Shown here: positions 48,021-61,182 of the stretch, one piece after another
Layout: each line of letters starts with the position of its first letter
Position numbering within the stretch: the stretch's first letter is position 1
Assembly (NCBI GenBank): GCA_964007475.1
Contig: OZ023273.1
Span: forward strand, 112,701,812-112,765,811
Direction of reading: 5' to 3'
DNA from: Hybos culiciformis
Lineage: Eukaryota; Arthropoda; Insecta; Diptera; Hybotidae
Length of the DNA: 64,000 bases
Notes under the pieces: generated by a model
Database searches by the model: none
Told to the model about the DNA's origin: nothing
Seen by the model: the letters and a program-made list of their open reading frames with translations, nothing else
Made by a program: the position numbers and the translations under genes

Positions 48021-51000
48021 CCTAATCAAATTTTGAATATTTGTGGAAAAATTTACTTAAGGAACATTGACAAGTAGTAACTTAACACAACTGTCACGTG
48101 ATGAGATTTTTTCAAGATTTTAATATTTAATAATTAAATAAATATTGTCATTAAATTATATTGATATTTATTTAGACAATTTAGAATTATGAGTTACGAA
48201 TTATTAAAAAGAGAATGTTCATAATTTTTGGAAAATTTATTAATTACAACAAAATACATTACAAAATTATGAATTATGAAACTTCTAACAAAGTACAAGA
48301 TTTTTCGCGTTCCATTTTTCCTATTATATACCTAGTCTCTTAACACTTCTACTTAACTGAGACTTTTGCAATAAGGACTTCATTCTTAGATCTTAAATTC
48401 TACAAAATTCAGTTTCATAATATTCAATATTCATATAAAAACAAAGGTTCTGGCTAAAAAAATAAAAATGATTAAAAAATAATAATCAGATTTATGAAGT
48501 TTGCAACAACCTAATACTATTATTTTAATTCATCATTTGTGTGATAAAAACTTTTTGCTCTACAGAAGTATAAAAGAGAGATTTAAGGACGAAAAAAAAA
48601 AAAAAATTAAAGGAAACTTTATAAAATGATAGAATTTTTGTTATTATATTTTTGAAATTGTTTTTGTTATTTAAATTATATTGGAAATAATTTCCATGTA
48701 AAACCAACTTTATTTTTGTAAATTTTTCCTTTTTTTTTTTTCATTATCCTTGGAAAATGAAAATAATATTTGTTTTTTAATAAATAAATTTTCAAAACTT
48801 GATGAGCTTGATTATATTCATTTTGGCGTACCAAATATTTATCCATTTATATACAGTAAAAAAAAAACCATTTCAATTGATATTATTTACAAAAAATTTA
48901 AAAATCCACAAAATATAGATTGCATACATTTGCAATATATATTTTATATATACCTACCCAAATACATTCAGGAAGTTTTTTGACAAAGTTTAATTTTCGA
49001 AATACAGATTTTGATCGTTGACCGTTGCACCCTGTAAAAAAAATTTGATGAAAATATGGACCAGAAGGTCTATCTTTTTTTTAATAATTTTAAATACATA
49101 ATTACAAATCGAAAATTTTTTCTTCAGAATGCGAAACGTAAAACTCTTTACTTAAATTAACTGAAGCAAGTTCGAAAAGATTTCGTTCAACTTCATTATT
49201 AATTTTATTTATTTAACACGTTTTTCTATTTTTAAGTATATATTCATCTATAAGACAATTTATATAATAAAGTAAAATAAAATTATTATGTAAAAATGAA
49301 AATGATTTTCATTTTTGTTGAAAAGAAGAAAAACCTTAAATTGATTTTTCTACAACAATTTCGTTGGTTCATTATGTATTTTTTTTTTCATCAACAAAAA
49401 AAATTAAACGACTTCACAAAAATTCAAAAGTCATTAGCATAATTAATTTTATATATTGTCAGTTTTGGAGCGTAGGAAAATGTTAAAATAATAACGACCT
49501 TTTTCAGAAAAATGTGACATTGTCGTCCTTATTTTTATTTGTCCAATAAATCAATTAATAAACTTTGTGTAGGCTCTTTAAAATAAATTTCGAAAACATT
49601 AAAATTGTGAAATAAATTGAAAAGTATTTAATAAAAGTATATATAGAACAGGATCTTCATAAAGTATGTGTGCGGCTCTTTTTCAACATTTAGATCTTTT
49701 TCAACATTTCAACATAAATTTTTATTTTCGTATATCTTTATTTTTTTTCTATTATTCTTCTATTGACATCTACTTATATACAAATTTTCTAACCCTTTAA
49801 TCCGAATTCTTGAATACATTTGAGGTTAACAATTTTTTCTAGATTCCTCAAATCGAGATCTATCGTCCCATGTACTAATTTTGATCAGAATACATTAAGA
49901 GTTTTAAAAAAATTATAATTCTAAGAACTTGTTTAAATTTAAATTCGAAGTTTGAAATTCTCAATGCAGTATTCCTTCGTAAACATTAAATTCCATTGAT
50001 CTACTGTGACTTTAGCTTACTTATTATATTACTGAAATTAAAAACAAATATTAAACGTAATCATTCCACGACCTTATACGAAAATCAATTCTAGAAAAGC
50101 GAAAAAAAAAAAAGGCTTAAAGCATTATAAAAAAACCTTTTAACATGCAAAAATTCCCAAAATGATTAAAATTTGTTGAAAGTTAAAGTTTTCTTTCATT
50201 TTTCTTACATTTATTATGTTTTGGGGAAAAATATATATATGTACACACAATATGAACAAAAATAAGTTTTTAATAAAAACTTAAGAAATTTCTTAAATAT
50301 AAAAATATACATTCTAGATTAAAAACATTTTTTTTTTTTTTAAGATTTTCCCTTGTGAATAGATCGATAACAATGTTTGATATTTAGATATTATGGGTAA
50401 AAACTTAAAACATTATAAAAATCAAAAGATTAATGAATCCCATAGGAATTTAGGTTTTAATGGAACTTTTGAATTATATATATTTATGTATATGTATGCT
50501 TGCATGTGTACTTACTTTTATATGTATTTTTTTTAAAGTTATATTGATATTTTTGAATAAAAAGTTAAAGAAGTCTCTTGTTTGTAGTATGTTTTATATA
50601 TCTTTAAAATATTAAGCGTTGAATATTTTTTAATCACCGAATCGCCACAATTCTAGTGATTTCTATGCCATTAATTATGTTGCTACGGAAAAATTTGATT
50701 TTAATTTTAAGTAAACAAAAGTTACAGAAGAACTACTCGAGAAAAAGTCAAATACTATACATATTACATATTAGAATATATTTATTAGTAGTATATGTAT
50801 TCATACATTGAAAATTTGTTACCTAATTAAGAACGAAAAGAAAATAATAATTTGATTTCATCTTATAATTAGTAAATATGTTTGTAAATAATGTATGTAT
50901 GCAGTAAATGTAGATAATATACATTTAAATTATATATATATACAACGTGAATATAAACCAATTTATATATATTTTTACTTCAATGTCATTATTTTATTTA

Positions 51001-51360
51001 TAATTTAAGTGTTGAATATTGTATGTTTTTGACATCTATTCAATATGTGTGTATGTCTTTTCTATTAATTATTACATATAATGGTAAATCAACATTTTTA
51101 CATAATTATGACACATATTTATAATTTTTTTTTAGTGTACGTACAAAATATTTTCCGAACAAAACCAACATATATGTATATCATATTATTTAAATTATTT
51201 TAAATAATCTATCAATTTGAATAGAAAACTCGCACCGTTGAAAATTTGCACCTTTGAAGTGAATTTCCCTTAATTTCGAGATACTGTACGTTAGATAAAA
51301 TATATTCTATAAGAGAGATACTACATTCTGCCAAGTTCTATAACTTATGTGCTATGTTCA
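48021..51360. other. Gene-free stretch
   Basis: AT-rich, with homopolymers and TA runs. A 77-codon open frame at 48750-48983 shows no family resemblance and no splice context that would support an exon. Confidence 0.5.
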
Positions 51361-51379
51361 GGATTGGAAAGGTTATACA

Positions 51380-51605
51380 TCTCTTCTGTCTGAGGACTGG
51401 GGTTGGAAATTACAGTGTGCTCACTGACCAGTGCTCACTGACCTTCAACCGGCACCAACAGTCCTGCTCAATATTATAAGATGTAAATGCAAGACAGATT
51501 GTGTTCATGCAGAGAACATGATTTGGCATGTTCATGCAGTAACTCTGATATGGAACATGTATACCACGATGGTGTTTCTGATGGAAAGTAATTTATGTTG
51601 GAAAT
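51380..51605 (+). pseudogene. Cysteine-rich mobile-element protein fragment
   Basis: The reading EDWGWKLQCAH is followed by a stop and TDLQPAPTVLLNIIRCKCKT, then after a frame change CSCREHDLACSCSNSD. From memory this follows the order of a Cys-rich tail found in transposon-associated arthropod proteins (APxxLLNIIRCKCK, CSCRKHGLKC, CSNS). It has at least one stop and one frameshift, so it is a relic. The parent element is not identified. Confidence 0.5.
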
Positions 51606-54450
51606 CACAGTAGTGCTTTAATAGTGTCAGTAGTTTTTTTCAAACAGTGTACAGTAATTTAAAAAAGAATTTGTATAAACTTAACAAAGTTTTTACAAAT
51701 TCCTACAACCATCATTATAATGTTCATAACTTAACTACTAAATATTTTGTATTAAATAGAAGATGATACACGAAATCGGATGAAGACTTCATACGATTCT
51801 TGTTTCCAAAAACTTTCTATTTGGTACATATGTACATATTTGAAGTTAATTTGACCAATATATGCATTTTGTAGAGTCAATCCAAGATGGCGGCTAATTG
51901 GTAGCTTTTCCCTACTTAGATTTTTATAGACTTTTGATATGTTCTTGAGAACATTATTCCAAGTCTAAAAAACCTTACTTTATTTCTTTTACCATTAGTT
52001 TGATGTTTTTCCTTAAAATGACTGGGATATTAATAGTGATATTTTGCCTGAAAATAAAAGTGCTAAAATATTGTTCTGATAAATTAAGATCGTCTTATGA
52101 AACCTTAAAGTATAAGCCTATAGCAATTATAACCCATCATTTTCTTTTAAATGTAAAATGTAGTAACATATAATAATAAAATTGTAAAATAAATTACCTT
52201 TTTTTACAACATTGTACATAATTTTTAGTTTTTGTAAAATTTTTCTCTTACAAATTATCCTTAAGTAATAGTTTAAAAAAAAATTTTTTTTTCAGGAACT
52301 AAACATAAGATAACATAATTATAGCCGAAGGTGTAAAATTATATATGTATATATATTTATATATATTTATATAATATATTTCATTTTAAACATTTTTTTT
52401 CATTATGATTTTACTTTTTCTTTATATACTATACACACTGTTAGAACTTAAGGAACATATCCACTATGTACACAATGTATAATATAATTTATAAATTTTT
52501 TATTTCATGCACCAAAGATTATTATTATTATTGCAACAGCAGCAGCAGCAGCAGTAGTAGCAGTAGATATAAGATGGGATAATTATTTTCAAGAGCAGAT
52601 GGTGCTTTTATTTCTAGCATGTACTATATATCTATGTATATAAACTATAAAAGTATAGGATAATTGCATATACAAACATATAAACGCAGTAAATATATAA
52701 TGTTAATTTTGTATGTATGTAGTAGGTACATACACTGCAGTTCTTTTTTCATAGTTCAACATTTCGCACAAAAAAAAAAAGAATAAAAACACTAGATATA
52801 CAAATAAATAAATAAACAACTAATAGAGACAAATTTTATGATTGATCAATTTCTCCTTCCTCATAAATTGAACCTTTAGCCTTCAAACCATGAATTAGTA
52901 TCAAAGCTCACAGGAATCCGTGCCTCCTTCATTTTTTAACCTATCTTTCACACCTGGAATAGTCCGTATTATAATTCAATTTTGATTTTTGCCATAGTCA
53001 TAAATAATGTTTAAATTTAATTTAATTTTATTCTGAAATAAAATGTTTAATAATTAGGTAATTAAATTTTCAGTTTTATCTATGTCTTTAATAAAAACAT
53101 AACAATTATTTGAAGAAAGAAAATGAGAATCAAGGATTTATTGAATGCTTAGTAGATACACATTCTTATTGCTTGAAAAACTTCAAAAGCTTTTGAATTC
53201 TGAAGAGTTACGATTCGTTCTTCAAATTAAAAAAATAGTTCTATTCTTGAATTGTGTTTTGAAAAAATCAGACTGAAGAAATAGAATATAGTACCTATAA
53301 TAGAATTGATGTTTTTATATTCTTTTTTATGAAACAGATTTGAATGAATATAATTTATTGTAAAATTTTTCTTCAACCTGATTCTAGTGGTCTCATAATT
53401 TTCAATCGCACTGTATTTATATAAGAGTATTATATTATACTGTAGGAATTGGGATTATTTTGAAATGCATGCTATGAACACTGATGGATTATACAATTAT
53501 CCATTCATAAAAAATATTTTATTAAAGGACTTTCATCATATATAGAATTATAATTATAAATCTTTTATATAGTAAATATTTGATATTAAAATATTGAATT
53601 TCAAAAAAGGATAATATTAATAAAACAAAAAAAAAAAATAAAATTATTATCTAATATGTATAAATTTTAATGATTTTGGTTGGAAAATATTTACATTATT
53701 CTATAGGATAAATATTTATTAACAAATTTTTAAAAAAAATTTAATTAAATGCAAACACAAAAAATTATTGAACCATTCACATTTCAAAGGATGAGATTTT
53801 CTGCTCCTCGCACGCTTAAAATTACGATACACTACGCTTAGGACCGACCTATTAATTTTTCATGCAGTCGATGGAAGAAAACGATACCTTATTTTTAATA
53901 TATTAACTGCATATACGCATATATGCTGATTTGATGAAATATACCTAATAACTATATTTTTATTATAGACTATAGGCTAATTCCTGTTTTTAGAATATTT
54001 TTTGATAATTATATTTTATTTAACGATAATTTCATATTATTATCAATATCACAATACAATTTTGAAGATTAAAAATAAAATGCTGATGCACGATTAGGAC
54101 GTATGTTTGTTTGCACTTACTATATTTAACACATTTTATATACTTGTCTGTATATATAGTAAAAGTAAATTACATATTTTATCGTTTTAAGCACCACGGT
54201 AACGTTAATTATATCTGCTTTTAAGTGCTTTACTTTTACATTATCTATTTTTTTAACTATGTAGGTATGTATAGATGTATAAACTTTTTTAACAAAAATG
54301 TTTTATATCCTTATGAACTAATTGCAAACAATTTCCTCTCAAATTAGGAAATATCTGTTTTTTATCTGATACGAGTGTAGCATGTACTTTTTTGAGGAAA
54401 ATAAACGATTTTTCACAATAATGTTGTATTATCATCATCTATCTATAACT
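51606..54450. other. Gene-free stretch
   Basis: No exon seen. It contains a CAG-rich microsatellite (listed) and a slightly GC-richer patch at 53790-53880 (CTGCTCCTCGCACGC) of unknown nature. Confidence 0.5.
52533..52570. repeat. CAG/TAG trinucleotide repeat
   Basis: Six or so CAG units followed by TAG and CAG triplets, directly after an ATT run. No open frame of protein character includes it. Confidence 0.85.
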
Positions 54451-54460
54451 CATATATGTT

Positions 54461-54645
54461 GGCGCAGTGAAAAAGGCCGCGGGAAATAAGGCCGCGATAG
54501 GTTTTTTGTTGCGGTCTTATTTCATTTTGAAAAATGAAATAAGGCCGCGAAAAAATCCTCGCGGTCTTATTTCATTTTGAAAAATGAAATAAGACCGCAT
54601 AAAATTCCTCGCGGCCTTATTTCCTGCGGCCTTATTTCCATCCCC
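54461..54645. mobile_element. Palindromic word-repeat MITE, 185 bp, with 10-bp direct repeats
   Basis: CATATATGTT stands on both sides (54451-54460 and 54646-54655). Inside, the word GAAATAAG(G/A)CCGC occurs many times in both orientations. Two almost identical palindromes (54511-54549 and 54561-54598) each read GCGGTCTTATTTCATTTT followed by its inverse. The outer ends share AAGGCCGC and a purine-rich start. It is strikingly GC-rich in repeats for this genome and codes for nothing. Confidence 0.8.
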
Positions 54646-54655
54646 CATATATGTT

Positions 54656-57194
54656 CTATGAAAAAGAAAATGCTAAAAACGACAATATTTTTCCTCTTAA
54701 CTAAACAGATAGGTATATGTATATTATAATAAAGTTAATAAATATATACAAAGACACATACATAATATATGTACGTATGTGCATTTCAATATAACTTGTA
54801 ACAAAATTTTTGCCCTGCAGAAAAAGAAATACATATTACAATATTAAATTAAAGCTTGAAGAACACAAGAAACAGAATTTTCCATTTTTAACGTAAGAAA
54901 AAATTCATATATAAATAAGCAAAACAAAAAGAAGAAATTGTCATACAATTTTGATGCTAATATAATTTGTTATTTGAGTATCAACCTTAAATAAAAATGT
55001 TGAATACAAAACAACTAAAATCAACTTTCTAACTTCCTTAAACTATGTATCTTATGCCTTAATTCAACCGAGCGAAACAATGCTTTTTTATAACAACTAG
55101 CTTTTAGGAATTTAATCTAAGTAGTAGCTCTGATGACAGAAAATTGAGAGCTAATATGGAAAGATAAGAAATTTTAAAATTTCTGGGATCGAAAGTTTAA
55201 TGAATAAAATATAAATTTATCACAATTAATTTTAAATATGCTTTTGTTATGACTCTAAAATTTTCGCTAATAGAACTAAAATTTATTTTGCACAATTTTT
55301 CATTTTTTTCAGGTACATTTTATTTTCCTCAGAAAAGTAATTATTTTCGTAAATCATCGATAGAAACAATTTTTTTTTGCAGATACATTATTATAAAAAT
55401 ATAAAATCCGGAAATTGAGTGTACATATATATAAACTCAATATGCGATTTTCTCTTTTAAGTAAAGGACAGATTGATAATAAATTTATGTAAAATTTCAA
55501 TAACTTTGACCAATTAAGAACATTTCAATGAAAATTGTAATAAAAAAATAATTCACTATGACTACATATTATAGTATGTCTATATATAATATTTACATCG
55601 AAAAAAAAAAGAATAAATAGAAAATTGGTTTTTATAAAAAGTATAATTTATATTCATTAAATTTTCTCTGACTTTTTATATCATTCGTTCATCTTTTCGT
55701 TTCTTTTTGAATTCAGTTTTTCAATGGAAAATTGAAAAAATAAAATGGTTTTTTTTTTTATTATTTTTTTATTATAAAAGATTTTTATAAATTTTTGATT
55801 GATAATAAAAAGTAAGTTATTTATTATAGGTAGATAGAATATATACATAACTACTGTGCAGAGTTTATTATTGTTATAATATAGATTTTATTTTTGATAT
55901 TATTAAATTATAGCTACGTATACAAAATTATGTTATTGAAATCATAATGATGCATTTATCAAACATTTATTACATATATTTAACAATTTAATGTATATTG
56001 GAAAAAAACAAAAATTGGAAAATTTTAAAATTACATATTTTTCATGAAGAGTTTTTTATTTTATTTTTATATAGTACATACATATATATTGTTGTAAATC
56101 ATGTATAATTTTAAAATATAAAATTAAAAAAAAAAAAAAATATTTTATATATATACGGTGATTTCAACAAATACTTATCTATATTTTATTTTATATACAT
56201 AATATAATTGAAGTGGATGGAATAGTTTTATTTTAAAATACACTATCAGTTTTTTCTCTAAATTGATTCCTAATGTGATTTCCGATAATATCCTTTAGAA
56301 TCAAAAATACAAAGCTGAATCAATGTTGTGTAAAACTATAAATATAAAGTTTATAATAAATACTTAAAAAAATAAAATAATTTTTAAATTAATTCTCAAC
56401 TATTATTTTTTGTTTTTTTGATTATTGAAATAGAATAATTCTAAATTTGATTTGTATGTTGTCAATTATATGTCAAATTAGTATAAACAGTTCAACGTAA
56501 CCTCTTCTTTTTATACTTTTATTATGTATAATTTTTCGCATTAAATTATACAAGTTTTTAGAAAATAAAAAATTGGTTTTTAAAAGAAAAAATTATATAA
56601 AAATGTATCTATGAAAATAAAATTCTGGGCACCAGATTATCATTAAAAACCTAAGGGTGAATTCTAACTGTATAAATTATGAAAAATTTAACTAAACATC
56701 ACTCTTTTGAGAAACGAATAAAAAAAAAAAAAAAAAAAAAACACAGAAGAAATTTGGGGTGGCAGGCAGTGATGCTGCTTGGCATTATTTGAAAATATTA
56801 TAATAATATAAAAAAAAAAAAATTATATATAGTTTTTGTACCCTATATTGAAGTTGTTGTACGATTTTTCATTGTTTTCACACAATGTTCTTTGATAAGG
56901 AAAAAAAATAAATAAAAATTTGGGTGCTGTTTTAATGCTTTTTTTTTCTTCTGTGTTAGGTTTGAATTGTAAAAAGATTTTCCTTTTTTTTTTTTTCAAA
57001 ATTAATATTACCTATACATTTTTTTTTATATATGCTATACATAATTCAAACGTATAATATACAATACATGCATAAAGACTTGCATTTAACCCCTTGAACC
57101 CTTGAACGAATTATACATATACATAGATTCAGTATGTATGTTATTTATTTAGTATAGTTTGCAGAATTGTCAAAAAATCCAGTTTCTAACAATA

Positions 57195-57225
<31 letters not shown>

Positions 57226-59856
57226 TATATATACAACATACATAGAATGAACAAATTATAATTAGGGCTCACTTTTCCATAAATACGAAACCTTACCAAT
57301 AGTATTTCAAAAACACTCACTGAAGACCAACATAATATCAAGAAAGACATACAGCTTAGAGTTTTATTTGAATTTGAAATTCAATATGAGTCAAAGAATT
57401 ATGTTTAAGAACTTTTATATACATTTAAATCGAAGCCTAACTAAAATTTCTAATACTACTTTATCTACATTATATAATAATTTAATTTAATTTTATTTTT
57501 TTTAATTTAATTTATTCAAAAAAAGTTTTCTTTTAATTCTAAGAATTTACATTAAAAAAACAAATTGGTTTTTTTGTTTTTTGTTTCAGTTTTTGTTTTT
57601 TTTAAGTATAATGTGTATACAAGTACTTAAATACATAGGTATACAAAAGGACAAAACTAAGGACTAAATCAAAAATAGTTATATCTTTTTGCTTGGAGGG
57701 TACAAAAAAAAAACATGTTTTTTACAAAATTTTTTACAAACTTTTATCTATGTAGATAGCAAGGGATCTACAGTATATAATGCAGTTAATATTTAATATG
57801 TAGGTATATATATACATTTTTTATTTACTTATTATCGAATATGTATCGTTTAAAAACAATTATATATACTTACATAGTTCTTCATCATAATATTGAATTA
57901 AATAAATAATTTCGATTTTTTTTTTGTTTTTACTGATTTATATATGTGTATACCTATATATATAATATATTTGATTTAAATTTATATATATAAAAGAAAA
58001 AATTTATCCCCTATAAAATTTATAACCGCAGCTACTTTAGGATTCAACATTAAATCACAGTAAAAAAAATTCTTTAAATTGTTAATCTTTTTTTTTTTTT
58101 GATATTTTAGTACAGTGAACTATTAGAATTGGGGTGACCAAAAAAATAAATTTAATAAATTTTTGCAGAATAATAATAATAATAATATTATAAGCTTGAT
58201 TAAAGAAAGCATATATTAAAGATAAAAAGTTGTTCTGATTTTATCTTTCCCACACATTTTAATACGTATTTTAATTCTGTAGTTTAATCTAATACTTATT
58301 AAAATAAGATAGTAATGTAACTTCTAAGACTAGAATAAGAGCTAGCAGGTAATTTATCAAAAATTAAAAACCTCATAACAGAACTAAAAATAAAATTTCA
58401 TACAATTTAAATAAAAAATTAAATTGTAGGTATAACATTCATACCAAGAATTGTTCACTGATAAAAGTATACTGTAGATTTACATATGACTAGGTTTGAA
58501 AACTATCGTTATATCATTTAGGATTAAGTATTTATTTAAAAAAAAACATTTTAAACTTTAGTAGAATGAAATAAAATTGAATCCTTGTAAAAAGTTTTTG
58601 AAACGAAAAAAAAAGAAGAAATTATATGAATTAGATCTAAACTCATAATCCTCTCAGAACTATTATTAATACATAGTATGCGAAAATTCATATATCGTAC
58701 ACCTGCTTTTTAAATTTTCTTTTGAAAACTCTTCCATTCCAATTGTATAATATATTTTAAGTAGAAAATTGATTTTTATTATAAGGATGCTAAGGATAAT
58801 TTTTTTTTATATGTATAGTTAATTTTTCATTTGTATGCTTGTGTATGTGTTAAATTTTCATTTATTTTTATACTGAATTTTCATTGATTTTTCCTAAAAA
58901 AAAAAAAAAAATTTTTTTTGTTTGTGTGTGAATTGTTGATGAAAATTTTAATGTTTTATTATTGCAAAAAAAAAAAAAACAGAAAAATAAGTGAGGGATG
59001 TTGTTTTTTTTTCTGGTTCAGATGTACCGCAATAGTGGTTAAGTTATGTTTTAGTAGTTTTATTTCGTTGAAAATTTATAAATTAATATTTTTTTTTTGT
59101 AACGTACATACTGAGAAATATTCTACAAATGAAAATAACAAATTTTTTTTAAATTAATTATTTAATAAAAAAAAAAATTTTATATTAACAAGTAATATAA
59201 ATATAACTACATACAGATATACATATAAAATATTAAATTGATAACTTGATAATTTAGTGCTCATAATAATAAAAGGAAAACATTTATATTGAACAGGTAC
59301 ATAATCATTAATTTATCTTCAAGTGTAATGTATATACATGCATTGTATATACATAAATATATACATAAATGTAATATTATATACATAGAGATGAATTAAT
59401 AATCTAAATTTGAAGATTATACTAAGAATTATACACCTACTATTGTGTTTATAAGAGATCTATCATGATTATGATACATTAGTCAATGTGATAGTTTGAT
59501 ATTGAGATATATGTACATAACGATTTTTTAGTTAGTATCTATTTTAAGTATTATTTAAATAAGACCTTTGAAAGTTTCGAAAATATTAACGAAATATATC
59601 TGTAATTGATTTAAAGTTGAGTTAAATGTCCGCCTTGTTGTATTCTTATCCGTTTTAGGACAAAATTTAATCACAAACTAATTAGCATAAAACTCTAGAA
59701 AGTTGAAATAAGTAACAAAATACTAAACTTGTTCAATCTATTAATTTTAAAATAAGCTACTGTTAGTTAAAATATTTTTAAATCTTAAAATAATATTGAA
59801 TATGATAGAATCTTATTGTAATATAATACTTATTTTTTAAATTTATGAATTTTTAG
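54656..59856. other. Upstream flank or 5' intron of the Oli-like gene, no exon seen
   Basis: About 5.2 kb of AT-rich sequence with long A and T runs and TA microsatellites (for example 57198-57234). An untranslated first exon of the bHLH gene may lie here or further upstream, because the first coding exon starts directly at a splice acceptor. Confidence 0.5.
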
Positions 59857-59867
59857 GAACTAAAAGA

Positions 59868-61182
59868 ATGGATTCCAATAATATGCCTTTTGGCTTTCCA
59901 TTACCTGGTCATATAGGGCCGAATCAAAATTTATTAAGTACACATCATCATCCGGCACCAACATCAAGTCCTCCTCAAAGTAAGATAAAATGTTAAATTT
60001 TTAAAACTTCGAAGAATTAATTTTATATATTTTTTTTTTTAGGTGTTCCTGGCCGTAGAACTCCGTTAGGTGCTGTTGGTATAGGAGGATTTTATGCTCA
60101 TCATCATGCATCTTCAACGCATATTCAACCACAAACTGATGAAAACGAACCGAGCGGAAGTAAAGAAATTCATCCAAGAACTTCAACATCGGGTGGCAAA
60201 CAAAAAAATCGACAAGGAAAAACTGTTAGGCTTAATATTAATGCCAGGTATTTAAACAGCATTACATATTGAACATAAAATACTCCTATATTTTATATAC
60301 TTATTTATGATTATATTAAATCCACCTTCAGATTTCGGAAAATTAATCAGACGACATCAAAGAATAGAATAAATTATCATTATTAATTTTATTTTTCAAT
60401 TTGCTTAAATCAAATTCCTTAATTTTTTTTTAGGGAGAGGCGTAGAATGCACGATTTAAATGATGCTCTTGATGATCTTCGAGCGGTTATTCCATATGCT
60501 CATAGTCCAAGTGTTCGGAAATTATCCAAAATTGCAACATTACTTTTAGCCAAGAATTATATTTTAATGCAACAAAATGCACTTGACGAATTAAGAAGGT
60601 AAATAATTCAATTATGTTTGCACACGTACATTGTACGTATTTTAAAAAATACTCACTCAGGATTAGATAAGTGATGTTATCACATTAGGCACTTGCGAAA
60701 AATATTATCAAAAAGAACTGAAAGAAATGTAACACAAACAGAGATACATAAGAACTTCGCACAGTCATTTATGGCTCTGCTTTTAGGTGAATTATTTTGA
60801 AACTTTGAAGGAAAACCAAAATTTAGCTCAAAAATGGGGATGAAGCTCGAAAATATAAGAGCATATATATTGTAATTGATTAATAATTATATTAATTGAC
60901 ATATAATTGACATTTTGATGGACGTTCATAAAAAATAAAATTTTTACTATACCTACATCTTATACTTTAATATCTCTGATAATGTTGTCAGTACTCACAG
61001 TTTATAATATTTTTTTTATTCTCAATTATAACTTATTTACACTATATTAACATTTTAATTTTAGATTATTAGCTTATATCCAAAGTACAACTGGACAAGC
61101 TCCATTGGATTTAGCATCATTTCCAGCTGCACAAGCTTTGCAAACACTTCTCAAAACACCTCAAGAAGATCTTCAAAGTTAA
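59868..61182 (+). CDS. Oli / BHLHE22-type basic helix-loop-helix transcription factor
   Basis: This is a nuclear factor of the Olig/beta3 group, which binds CANNTG E-boxes and controls neuron subtype choice. Four exons: 59868-59979, 60043-60247, 60434-60598 and 61065-61182 (TAA). Introns are GT-AG and phases match, giving 199 residues. The bHLH spans about 101-158: basic region [15 protein letters not shown] with Glu107, then [20 protein letters not shown] and [18 protein letters not shown]. The tail [16 protein letters not shown] resembles fly Oli. The N terminus is rich in His, Pro, Ser and Gly (HHH at 26-28 and 57-59). The first exon follows an acceptor at 59855-59856, 11 bases before the chosen ATG, and the frame is open back to it. 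Translation could therefore begin in an upstream exon, though the [14 protein letters not shown] start looks natural. It is shorter than the fly protein and intact. Confidence 0.95.

Noticed and set aside
48750..48983. Open frame of 77 codons
   Set aside because: Composition is that of chance frames in AT-rich DNA, with no family resemblance and no exon borders.
60001..60189. Minus-strand open frame opposite the second Oli exon
   Set aside because: Shadow of the plus-strand exon, whose protein and splice sites are convincing.
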